Part shown: positions 1 to 5,408 of the stretch, piece by piece
Layout: every line of letters begins with the position of its first letter
Numbering within the stretch: position 1 is the stretch's first letter
Assembly: GCA_012033095.1 (NCBI GenBank)
Contig: JAAUPO010000205.1
Span: 1-5,408 of the forward strand
Source of the DNA: Synechococcaceae cyanobacterium RL_1_2
GTDB taxonomy: Bacteria; Cyanobacteriota; Cyanobacteriia; Cyanobacteriales; JAAUPO01
Reading direction: 5' to 3'
DNA length: 5,408 nt
Translations under genes and position numbers: made by a program
Notes under the pieces: model-generated
Told to the model about the DNA's origin: nothing
Database searches by the model: none
Seen by the model: only the letters and a program-made list of their open reading frames with translations

Positions 1-122
1 TTCGATTCTGTCCTGGGAACCATGGTGTTTGGGGACAATCGTTCAAACAAGTCCCCCAAATTTGGGGATTTACGGGGGCTTTTGTGTAAGTCCTAAATAA
101 TAGCAATCCCATTTCTTGGTTG
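1..122. repeat. Non-coding edge with palindromic, dispersed-repeat-like sequence
   Basis: No coding region is visible here. Positions 54-67 form a perfect 14-base palindrome, CCCCAAATTTGGGG. A second inverted pair, TTTGGGGAC at 28-36 and GTCCCCCAAA at 51-60, can pair with one bulged C. To the right, a GGGGGC stretch (about 75-80) and TGTGTAAGTCCTA at 83-95 follow. Read on the minus strand this gives TAGGACTTAC, then a C-rich stretch, then the palindrome. From memory, that order resembles short dispersed elements common in filamentous and unicellular cyanobacteria, but I cannot confirm a named family. It may be the degenerate end of a non-autonomous element. It lies downstream of chlG, so it could also act as an RNA 3' structure. 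Confidence 0.5.
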
Positions 123-142
123 AGATCCCAGGGGTGGGATCT
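123..142 (-). terminator. Stem-loop overlapping the chlG stop codon, possible terminator
   Basis: AGATCCCA (123-130) and TGGGATCT (135-142) are perfect inverted repeats around a four-base GGGG loop. The stem includes two bases of the chlG stop codon (141-143), so on the chlG transcript the hairpin forms right at the end of the coding region. No T-run follows on the minus strand, so it is not a canonical intrinsic terminator. Cyanobacterial terminators often lack a good U-tract, and the palindrome at 54-67 lies about 70 bases further on. It could terminate transcription or protect the 3' end of the mRNA; which of these is inference. Confidence 0.4.
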
Positions 143-1109
143 AAGTATGGCCCAACGCTAAGCCCGCCACTAACATGCCTAAAACCAAGAAGGGCTGGGC
201 ACTAGCTTGATATTTGACATCATTTTCCAGGGGATTACGTAAAAAATACATGTCTTGAAAGGTAATTTGGGGAATTACGAGCAGTAATAAAATAGTGGCG
301 TACAAATTTTGACCGATGGAGATCAGATACCCAGCAATCCCGGCTTGGAACGTATCGATCATGATCACACAAATCCAGGAAGCTGTGGTGATGCCAAACA
401 TAACCGGTAAGGATTTTAAACCTAGCTCCCGATCGCCCTCCACACTTTTAAAGTCATTAACCACCGCAATCCCTAAGCCAGCCATGCTGTAAATTAACGT
501 TAGTACCATAATGGTAGGGGTCAATTCTCCAAATAGGGCATGGCCAGCCCACCAAGGTAGGGCAATATAACTGGAGCCTAGGGCATAGTTTCCTAACCAC
601 CCATTTTGTTTGAGTTTGAGAGGGGGAGCGGAATAAATGTAGGCAACAAAAGCTCCTCCCACCGCTAGCACTGTCATAATGGGGAAATCATGGCCCTGCC
701 ACACATCGAGCAGGTACGCAACGCCGATGCCTCCGGCTAGTAGGACTAAAATTTGAGTTGCCACCTGGGGTACAGAAATGGCCCCAGATGGGATCGGCCG
801 ATAGGGTTCGTTGATGGCATCAATTTCGCGATCGTAGTAATCATTGAGGGTTTGGGTATAGCCCGTAAGTAGGGGGCCAGACATCAACATACAAGTAGCG
901 GCTTTAAGAATATCTTCTAGACCCCAGGTATATCCCCCAGAAGAAGCGGCACCGCACACCACCCCCCAAATTAGAGGAATCCAGGTAATGGGTTTCATTA
1001 ATTGCAGTCGGATTTTCCAGATAGACGTTTCTCCGCTAGCGGCCCCTTTCATACCCAAAAGTTGGCGAGCTTTATTTTGCTTATCCTTAGCTTCAGTGGA
1101 ATCAGTCAT
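141..1109 (-). CDS. chlG: Chlorophyll a synthase (UbiA-family prenyltransferase)
   Basis: This enzyme attaches the phytyl or geranylgeranyl tail to chlorophyllide a, the last step of chlorophyll a synthesis, in the thylakoid or cytoplasmic membrane. The 322-residue product is very close in length and sequence to Synechocystis ChlG as I remember it (about 324 residues). Both aspartate-rich motifs that bind Mg-prenyl diphosphate are present: NDYYDREID at residues 89-97 and NDFKSVEGDRE at 218-228. The conserved stretches INEPYRPIPSGAI (99-111), YIYSAPPLKLKQNGWLGNYA (157-176) and the C-terminal FLRNPLENDVKYQASAQPF (289-307) are intact. Several hydrophobic membrane helices alternate with these loops. 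The ATG at 1107-1109 gives the expected N-terminus (KARQLLGMKGA follows at 13-23). No clear Shine-Dalgarno sequence precedes it; the upstream bases read GTCACCT. The gene contains no frameshift, unlike both other genes in the window. Confidence 0.97.
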   Translation of the reverse strand: MTDSTEAKDKQNKARQLLGMKGAASGETSIWKIRLQLMKPITWIPLIWGVVCGAASSGGYTWGLEDILKAATCMLMSGPLLTGYTQTLNDYYDREIDAINEPYRPIPSGAISVPQVATQILVLLAGGIGVAYLLDVWQGHDFPIMTVLAVGGAFVAYIYSAPPLKLKQNGWLGNYALGSSYIALPWWAGHALFGELTPTIMVLTLIYSMAGLGIAVVNDFKSVEGDRELGLKSLPVMFGITTASWICVIMIDTFQAGIAGYLISIGQNLYATILLLLVIPQITFQDMYFLRNPLENDVKYQASAQPFLVLGMLVAGLALGHT

Positions 1110-1409
1110 AGGTGACAGTTACGTAAATTATTAAAACGTATTAAAAGTAAACATCACCAGGCTATCGCTTTTAGTCCCTCCCAGACATAAAATTTCTGCA
1201 GAGCATGGGAAATCAAGGGTAGGACTTACGCACAAGTCCCTTAAATGTAATGCCATAATTTCACGAGCTTGATCCTATTCGTGCTCTCTAAGTTGATAAG
1301 GAATAAGAATTTAATAACATCTAAAACTTAAATATCGATGGTTTACGCTCCCTTGAAGGATACCGTACAAATTTCTAAGTTATTTAATTCACGAGCCTAA
1401 ACAGGGATA
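1110..1409. other. Non-coding region upstream of chlG
   Basis: This 300-base gap separates chlG from the C-terminal end of the pentapeptide-repeat gene, both on the minus strand. It must hold the chlG leader and probably its promoter. It contains a TTACGTAA palindrome (1119-1126), two imperfect tandem ten-mers beginning ATTAAAA (1130-1149), and the repeat end at 1220-1232 listed separately. A weak minus-strand pair, TTGATT with TTTTAT about 18 bases downstream (near 1190-1215), could be a promoter, but it is too poor to call. I see no open frame of useful length and no RNA gene. Confidence 0.5.
1220..1247. repeat. TAGGACTTACGCA repeat end, inverted copy of 83-95
   Basis: TAGGACTTACGCA at 1220-1232 matches the reverse complement of 83-95 (TAGGACTTACACA) with one mismatch. 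The similarity continues loosely for about a dozen bases: AAGTCCCTTAAAT here against AAGCCCCCGTAAAT on the other side. The two copies face each other across chlG, about 1.1 kb apart. They are probably remnants of separate short dispersed elements rather than the two ends of one transposon, because chlG is a core gene. The match itself is seen directly; the element identity is inference. Confidence 0.5.
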
Positions 1410-2114
1410 TTAGCCGTCAATAATCATCGTTTCGATATTTTCTTCGTTACCTTGGGTTTGTAAATGCTTGAGGTTATCCAAAACAAAGAAGGGGGAAGGC
1501 TCCTCTTGGGTTTCGTGGCCCGTATTAGTGATTAGGGTTTCAGAATAGCCCTGTAATACCGGAGCGTCATCGGGATTAGCCCAACTGTCTAATAGATCCC
1601 CTTCGGCACTTTCAATATCAATATCGATCGCGTCCCCATGTTCAGTCAAAGTGACATTCAGGGCGTAGGTTTTATGGTTTTGACGCAGTAAATCCTGGTT
1701 ATAAAGATCAAATCCTTCGCGATCGAAGAAGACTGGTTTTCCCGTTAATATTTTTCGTTGTTCCTCATTGAGGTTAGCCCGATAAAAACAACAATTTTTA
1801 AGGTAGGCATTACTCAAATCCGCATCGGTCAGATCTGCATAGGAAAAATCTGCTCCTTCGGCATTAATTTCACTTAGATTGGCCCCTTTACAGTTGGCAT
1901 AACTAAAATTACTCCAAGCCACGTTCGCTTTAGCCACATTCGTTCCCTCCAAGTTCGCTTGGGTAAAACTCGCAAAAGCTAGGTTTGTTCTGCTGAGATC
2001 AACTGAAGTTAGGTTTAAACCATCTAAACTGGCCCCCATCAAATCAATTTGTGGAATGTACTGGCCAATGGAAGTCGGCCCGTAACTGGTACTTGAAAAA
2101 TTAATTTTATTCAC
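1410..2114 (-). CDS. Pentapeptide-repeat protein, likely C-terminal part of the interrupted NTPase
   Basis: This 234-codon frame is open from a GTG at 2112-2114 that directly abuts the in-frame TAA at 2115-2117. Residues about 26-116 form some 18 consecutive five-residue repeats of the A(D/N)LXX type, such as ANLEG, ANLSE, ADFSY, ADLTD and ADLSN, which fold as a right-handed quadrilateral beta-helix. Residues 117-234 are a non-repeat, acidic tail (AIDIDIESAEGDLLDSW, ending NIETMIIDG). The frame is the same as the upstream piece, and I see no Shine-Dalgarno sequence before the GTG, which lies in AT-rich sequence. It therefore looks like the end of a longer protein cut by a nonsense codon rather than a separate gene. 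It could be translated alone by termination-reinitiation. Binding partner and function are unknown. Confidence 0.75.
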   Translation of the reverse strand: MNKINFSSTSYGPTSIGQYIPQIDLMGASLDGLNLTSVDLSRTNLAFASFTQANLEGTNVAKANVAWSNFSYANCKGANLSEINAEGADFSYADLTDADLSNAYLKNCCFYRANLNEEQRKILTGKPVFFDREGFDLYNQDLLRQNHKTYALNVTLTEHGDAIDIDIESAEGDLLDSWANPDDAPVLQGYSETLITNTGHETQEEPSPFFVLDNLKHLQTQGNEENIETMIIDG

Positions 2115-2771
2115 TTAGAAAATTTTGAAGCGATCGCGATCGAAGTCATCCCCTAATAGGCCACAGGGATGGAAAGGAGAAGAAATAAGCTTACTAATTA
2201 AAGTAATTAAAATAAAAACATTAATCCCCACGGCCTTTTCCTGGCGTAAACGCATGGCTGGGGGAGCCGTAATGGGGGCATTAAATAGCCAATAGTTATG
2301 GCAGTAACTACGGTAAAAGCTTTTAAGGTGAACATATAAGTCCTTAAAGAACGATTGATGGCGACGGGATTTCGCCCAAGATTGGAGATATTCCACCAGT
2401 AGTTCCAAAACGCCATCGTCTAGCTCATGGGCAAAAATCCGATATATCAATTCCCCCTGAGCTTGACTATCTAAGGCATCAAGGGTTTGTAGATGGTTAG
2501 CAAGATGTTGAGCAATGAAAGGATGCAACAGATATTTATTTTGGCAAGAAAAATAACCATATCCATAACTAAACTGTAGATGGGGGTTAGCCTCCTGGAA
2601 TAGCAAAGGGGGGTAGGAGGAGTATTGGGCTGGGGGGATCGACTTCCCTTGTTCCATGTCAAGACTAGCCTGGCCCCAACTTGCCAATAATTCATGGGGG
2701 GTCACGATCGCCGACGAGGGTAGAAGCGATCGCGTTAGTGCGATAACTATGGGCCATCCCATCTTTGACAA
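2115..2771 (-). pseudogene. Fragment: helical region between NTPase and pentapeptide repeats
   Basis: Open frame that ends at TAA 2115-2117. Only the part downstream of about 2700 belongs to the ancestral protein: from HELLASWGQASLDMEQGKSI onward, the sequence continues what the preceding frame encodes up to LVGDRDP. The upstream codons (2771 to about 2700) are an out-of-frame reading of sequence that codes in the neighbouring frame, so the ATG at 2760-2762 and the TTG at 2771 are not credible starts. The segment has aromatic-rich stretches (HLQFSYGYGYFSC), a helical HPFIAQHLANHLQTL, and a FHPCGLLGDDFDRDRF stretch just before the stop. From memory, the same order precedes the pentapeptide repeats in cyanobacterial relatives. 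It has no enzymatic motif that I recognise. Confidence 0.6.
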
Positions 2772-3051
2772 TTTCCGGCAAGTGATGACATAAGGGCTTC
2801 CCTAATAACCATTGCCATAGCAATCCATAAAATTGAAATTGCATTTCCACCAGGGAACATTTAAATAACTGGGGATTAATCAAGCCATCTCGATACAGAA
2901 TGGCCATTATGAATAACACCCCAGGCCGATTAATAAATTCCCGCAGGGGATCCTCTGCCCCACTCCAATCAAATAGCCGGTGGTTTTTCAAAAACTGAAA
3001 TAGGCCTGGGAAATAGGTTTTGATTGAATTAACAACCATTTTTGAAACCAC
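2692..3051 (-). pseudogene. Fragment: middle helical segment of the interrupted NTPase
   Basis: The frame carries genuine sequence from about 2990 (FLKNHRLFDWSGAEDPLREF) to about 2700 (AIASTLVGDRDP). It contains INRPGVLFIMAILYRDGLI, which is the helical segment that follows the nucleotide-binding core in NACHT-like proteins. Its first 20 or so codons overlap the preceding fragment out of frame. The last residue before the stop arises from an extra base in the G6 run at 2696-2701: removing one base reads DRDPHELLAS without a break. It has no start codon of its own that makes sense: the GTG at 3049-3051 follows directly on readthrough sequence of the other frame. Confidence is high that this is coding sequence, lower that it is ever translated. 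Confidence 0.65.
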
Positions 3052-4148
3052 TTTCTAATTTGGGGTTTATCAAAGGCTAATAACCTAATCCCATGGGTTT
3101 CCATGAGCATCGGTAGCGAGCTATGGCGACTGGGTTGACGATTTAAATTTTGCCGTTCGTAGGGTCTGAACAGGGAGGTAAAATTATTGCCGGTCACAAT
3201 AACTTTATACTTTTGAACTTTATGTTCTAAATAACTATTCTCTAAAAATTGAGTAATCTGCTGGAGCAAAATTAAGGCCGGATGTTGATGGTTATGGGGT
3301 AGGGGACGTAGGTTGTCTAGGCCATCTAAAAGGATTACACAGCGCATTTTTCCTTGAGTTAACCATTCTTGGAGGGGGGGGAACTGCTCCGTCAGGGATT
3401 CTAAGCTATGGATTAAATTTTTGCCGAGGGTCAACCGCTGCAAATTGACCACCACCGGCATCCAATCGGGGTAAAGACAGCGACTTACATAGGTGGCAAA
3501 AATTTTGCAAAAAGCACTTTTGCCGCTACCACTAGGCCCTTCAATAAAACTAATACTATGGGGTAACTCTAACTGGGCCTTGGCCCAATCGTGGAGATCA
3601 TAGGGATTTTCCGTTTCTTCGACGATCGGCATGGCACTGGGTTTCACATACAGATCCTTCAAGGCAAAGTATTCCCCTCGAAAGGGCTCATTGAGGGATT
3701 TAACGAGGTTGGCCCGATACTGCTCCCGATCGCGATCAAGGATGCCATCGGATTCCTGTTGAGTCAGGCTCTGATTTAGGGCCACAAAGGATTGTAATTG
3801 TACAAAGGATAGGGGATTTTGAATCACCACTTCCAATAAATAACCCCAGAGGGAATGGTTGAGACGACGAACGATCAATTGAGCTTGTTTTAATTCTGCG
3901 CCGTAAACCATTAACCATGCGATCGCGATGTCATCAAAGTGCTTAATCAAACTAGATCGTTCCACCAAAGAAAGGGAATCCTCCGCTTCTTCCTCATTGA
4001 GATCATATTGTTTGAGCTTGAGCAAAGCATCATGGAGTGGTTCATAGACTTCAGATGTTTTGTGCTTAATACTTCCCCGCTTAATCCATAAACGATTTAA
4101 CCACTGCTCCTGCTTTAACACATCCCTAAAGCCTTTCAGGTAGGCCAA
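2988..4148 (-). pseudogene. Fragment: P-loop NTPase core of the interrupted gene
   Basis: This is the longest piece. The frame is really open from 4259, just after a TAG at 4260-4262; codons upstream of the TTG at 4146-4148 read KIVTPYLELINSLIPAIS and SAWLAWQLAY and look genuinely coding. Counting from that TTG, residues 1-195 are helical, SFIEGPSGSGKSAF (199-213) is the Walker A loop, and CVILLDGLDNL (270-280) is a Walker B of the NACHT/STAND style with a second acidic residue. KVIVTGNNF after it matches the sensor position, which usually reads xxxTSR in this class; here the serine-arginine pair is replaced by GN. The frame ends after QAYFSF at TGA 2988-2990; adding one base to the A5 run at 2990-2994 continues into FLKNHRLF. 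The NTPase fold would be intact if the frame were repaired. Confidence 0.75.
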
Positions 4149-4248
4149 TTGCCAAGCTAACCAAGCACTTTCCGTCCGAGTAAAAGAAGGATTTTGACTA
4201 ATCGCAGGAATTAAACTATTAATTAATTCTAAATAAGGGGTAACGATT

Positions 4249-4500
4249 TTAAAAAATGACTAATATCCCTACCTTAAACATTTCTAGGACAAAACTTAAA
4301 TCAAATAGATCAGCATTTTTAAGCTCTAAATCTTGACAAAGACGATAGGCGATCGCCGTATTATCCGCTGTGGTGAGGGTGGATTCGGTAATGTCAATTT
4401 GATGATCTTTAATCCAACGGATAATGCTTAAAGCCATGGCGATAACAGAAAAATGTTGATGAATATGATGATCTTCTAGTCCTAACTTATGACCATACGT
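4249..4500 (-). pseudogene. Fragment: N-terminal region of the interrupted NTPase
   Basis: Open between TAA 4501-4503 and TAA 4249-4251. The codons give YGHKLGLEDHHIHQHF, then a hydrophobic stretch SVIAMALSIIRWI, then NTAIAYRLCQDLELKNADLFDLSFVLEMFKVGIL. An ATG at 4435-4437 lies inside the hydrophobic stretch and has no Shine-Dalgarno sequence, so I do not take it as the start. Deleting one base from the A6 run at 4251-4256 reads on as VIFKIVTPYLELINSL, continuous with the next fragment. From memory, cyanobacterial relatives have closely similar text here (RLCxDLELKxADxFELxxVLE), which supports both the frame and the join. Its role may be membrane anchoring or packing against the NTPase domain; this is inference. 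Confidence 0.6.
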
Positions 4501-4507
4501 TTAGTCT

Positions 4508-4561
4508 TTATTCGTAGCTCCCCATCTGCTTCCAGGACAAGTTCGTTAAAACTTTAAACAA
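4508..4561 (-). pseudogene. Likely original start of the NTPase gene (17-codon stub)
   Basis: A TTG at 4559-4561 opens a 17-codon frame reading MFKVLTNLSWKQMGSYE before TAA 4508-4510. The start is preceded five bases upstream by a perfect AAGGAG. Removing one base from the C4 run at 4520-4523 (G4 on the coding strand) turns the frame into MGATNKD, followed by TAA 4501-4503 and then TYGHKLGLEDHH. So the N-terminus would need one indel and one nonsense codon (for example CAA to TAA) to be repaired. An alternative path uses two single-base deletions instead. The Shine-Dalgarno match is seen directly; that it belongs to this gene is inference. Confidence 0.5.
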
Positions 4562-4566
4562 GTAGG

Positions 4567-4572
4567 CTCCTT
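4567..4572 (-). promoter_or_regulatory. Shine-Dalgarno AAGGAG for the NTPase gene
   Basis: AAGGAG on the minus strand, five bases upstream of the TTG at 4559-4561. It is the best ribosome-binding match ahead of any of the minus-strand pieces and decides the start chosen for the interrupted gene. The eight-base palindrome GCTTAAGC (4573-4580) lies immediately upstream and could be an operator or simply chance. Confidence 0.5.
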
Positions 4573-4698
4573 GCTTAAGCGATAACAAAGCAATGACAAA
4601 ATCCATTAAGCAGAATAGCAAAATCACCCCATGACCTCTAAGGTTCTCCCATTAAGATAACTTGATCCCAAAAGAAGCGCAGTACCATAGATATTAAA

Positions 4699-4704
4699 TA
4701 TAAT
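4699..4704 (+). promoter_or_regulatory. TATAAT -10-like box ahead of the putative cyclase gene
   Basis: A perfect TATAAT. Bases 4676-4681, at the usual -35 distance, read AGCGCA and do not match; the only nearby TTGATC (4662-4667) is about 31 bases away. A transcript starting about seven bases downstream would begin right at the ATG at 4712, which favours the later ATG at 4739 as the translation start. The region is AT-rich, so the match could be chance. Confidence 0.3.
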
Positions 4705-4711
4705 CTTATTT

Positions 4712-5146
4712 ATGCTCCCTATGGGATCCGGATTAGCCATGACCCAAGCCAAATCAGGCCCTATCAAACAGTCGATTCAATCCATTGCCAATCAAGTTAT
4801 TAATCAGCAATCTCTTCAAAATGAGATTCGGGTGACGTGGATCAAATCAATCATTTTTGTGGTGTCCTGTGGCTTGGATCTAATTATTTTTGTGTTTCCC
4901 CAACCCATGATCGGCGAAGAATCTGTCCCGATCACGATCTTTCTTATTTCCTTCACTGCCTCGATCGTGTCTATCGGATTTTTAAAGGCTCTAAAGCATC
5001 CGATGGCCTGTCAATGGTTACCGACCCTACAGTTAGCGATCGCCCTATTTGACGGCTTTATTTTGGGTTTATTTATTACTAATATCGCGATCGTGCTAGC
5101 CGAATCCAATCCCCAAATTATTACCAACATTGCTGCCCTACTGTAG
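4712..5146 (+). pseudogene. N-terminal membrane part of a frameshifted protein, possible membrane cyclase
   Basis: Three in-frame ATGs are possible starts (4712, 4721, 4739). Translation from 4739 begins MTQAKSGPIKQSIQSIANQ, a plausible cytoplasmic N-terminus. None has a good Shine-Dalgarno sequence. Hydrophobic stretches IIFVVSCGLDLIIFVF, ITIFLISFTASIVSIGFL and LQLAIALFDGFILGLFI look like three membrane helices. The frame stops at TAG 5144-5146 after NIAALL. Removing one base from CCC at 5136-5138 continues it as NIAAYCSLLAVTGGIRIHRR into the frame that stays open to the window edge. A HIP1 octamer (5036-5043) lies in the coding sequence. The function is inferred only from the downstream part and is uncertain. 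Confidence 0.6.
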
Positions 5147-5408
5147 TTTACTCGCCGTCACTGGGGGCATCAGAATCCATCGCCGAGCATCTGTTATTAC
5201 CACGATCCTAGCTGGCCTTAACTTTGTCTATGGCGCGATTTTATTTGATCTAACCAATGCGGTAAGTGGATTTGCCCTATTTACCATTGTCGGCACCGGG
5301 CTGTTAGGCATGTTAATTTCTAATATTGTGCGTCGTCAAGGGAAAAATGAAGCTGGCCGCATCCTCATGGAACAATTCTTACCCTCGAACGTGGTAGAAG
5401 CTGCCTTT
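5139..5408 (+). pseudogene. Continuation of the frameshifted membrane protein, runs off the window
   Basis: Ninety codons are open to the right edge in the frame one base ahead of the preceding piece. They encode further hydrophobic helices, CSLLAVTGGIRI, SVITTILAGLNFVYGAILF and GFALFTIVGTGLLGMLISNI, making about six in total. The basic-acidic linker VRRQGKNEAGR and then ILMEQFLPSNVVEAAF follow. The last stretch resembles the (R/E)FLPxxVVE segment that sits just before the catalytic domain in many cyanobacterial membrane-anchored adenylate/guanylate cyclases. The catalytic domain itself would lie beyond the window, so this identification is tentative; another six-helix sensor (for example a kinase or diguanylate cyclase) is possible. 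Confidence 0.5.

Larger units (their letters stand above)
1410..4561 (-). pseudogene. Interrupted NACHT-like NTPase with C-terminal pentapeptide repeats
   Basis: I read this span as one gene. Repairing four single-base indels gives 3,150 bases, or 1,049 residues plus stop, and joins all the pieces without loss. The indels are: extra base in C4 at 4520-4523, extra base in A6 at 4251-4256, missing base in A5 at 2990-2994, and extra base in G6 at 2696-2701 (plus-strand letters). Two in-frame TAA codons remain (4501-4503 and 2115-2117). Domain order: short hydrophobic N-terminus, helical region containing AYRLCQDLELKNADLF and INSLIPAI, P-loop NTPase with Walker A GPSGSGKS (3516-3539) and Walker B VILLDGLD (3315-3338), helical region, about 18 pentapeptide repeats (about 1764-2040), and an acidic tail. 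From memory, cyanobacteria carry roughly 1,000-residue proteins with this same order and similar wording at the junctions. Function in that family is not established; STAND-like signalling or scaffolding is inference. The decision between decayed gene and sequencing error is open. Confidence 0.75.
4562..4711. other. Divergent intergenic region between NTPase and putative cyclase genes
   Basis: About 150 bases separate the two divergent starts. It holds the Shine-Dalgarno sequence and the GCTTAAGC palindrome on the NTPase side and a TATAAT box on the cyclase side. I see no convincing minus-strand promoter pair, no RNA gene and no other open frame. Confidence 0.45.

Noticed and set aside
83..1232. 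A composite transposon carrying chlG between inverted ends
   Set aside because: No transposase is present, the ends are short and imperfect, and chlG is an essential core gene. Two independent repeat remnants are more likely.
1..1409. CRISPR array or tRNA/rRNA gene in the non-coding parts
   Set aside because: There are no regularly spaced direct repeats, and I found no cloverleaf or rRNA-like sequence in 1-140 or 1110-1409.
2207..2695. Two further minus-strand open frames (2207-2416 and 2471-2695)
   Set aside because: They overlap the helical segment of the interrupted NTPase gene in another frame, have low-complexity or cysteine-rich composition, and no ribosome-binding site. They are shadows of the coding frame.
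3591..3918. Plus-strand frame 3591-3779 and minus-strand frame 3736-3918
   Set aside because: Both lie inside the NTPase fragment, whose frame has recognisable domain structure across the same bases.
2130..5043. Five GCGATCGC octamers as regulatory or attachment sites
   Set aside because: This octamer is abundant throughout many cyanobacterial genomes and here falls within coding sequence. It is useful as a taxonomic hint only.
4837..5052. Plus-strand frame 4837-5052
   Set aside because: It is an out-of-frame reading of the membrane protein, whose own frame shows clear hydrophobic helices here.

Overview
The window comes from a cyanobacterium. A chlorophyll a synthase gene is present, GCGATCGC (HIP1-type) octamers occur five times (starting at 2130, 2726, 3919, 4349 and 5036), and the left edge carries a CCCCAAATTTGGGG palindrome of a kind that is common in cyanobacterial dispersed repeats. 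I cannot name the species from this sequence.

Layout: 1-140 is non-coding, with repeat-like palindromes and a stem-loop that overlaps the end of chlG. 141-1109 (minus) is an intact chlG. 1110-1409 is non-coding and holds the chlG leader and a second, inverted copy of the TAGGACTTAC-type repeat end. 1410-4561 (minus) is best read as one large gene, about 1,049 codons when repaired, for a P-loop (NACHT-like) NTPase fused to a pentapeptide-repeat domain. As given, it is split into pieces by four apparent single-base indels (at or near 4520-4523, 4251-4256, 2990-2994 and 2696-2701, each within a run of 4-6 identical bases) and two in-frame TAA codons (4501-4503 and 2115-2117). 4562-4711 is a divergent intergenic region. 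4712-5408 (plus) is the N-terminal, multi-membrane-segment part of a protein that runs off the right edge, possibly a membrane-anchored class III nucleotide cyclase. It too is broken by one apparent single-base insertion near 5136-5138.

How the genes relate: chlG is a housekeeping gene of pigment synthesis, and nothing links it functionally to its neighbours. It lies downstream of the NTPase gene on the same strand, but a 300-base gap makes co-transcription uncertain. The NTPase and the putative cyclase are divergently transcribed and share an intergenic region.

The main question the window raises is why two of its three genes are interrupted by single-base indels, mostly in homopolymers. 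The options are real gene decay, uncorrected sequencing error, or slippage-tolerant expression. The sequence alone does not settle this. I see no convincing new system; the NTPase-pentapeptide fusion belongs to a protein family I recognise from other cyanobacteria.
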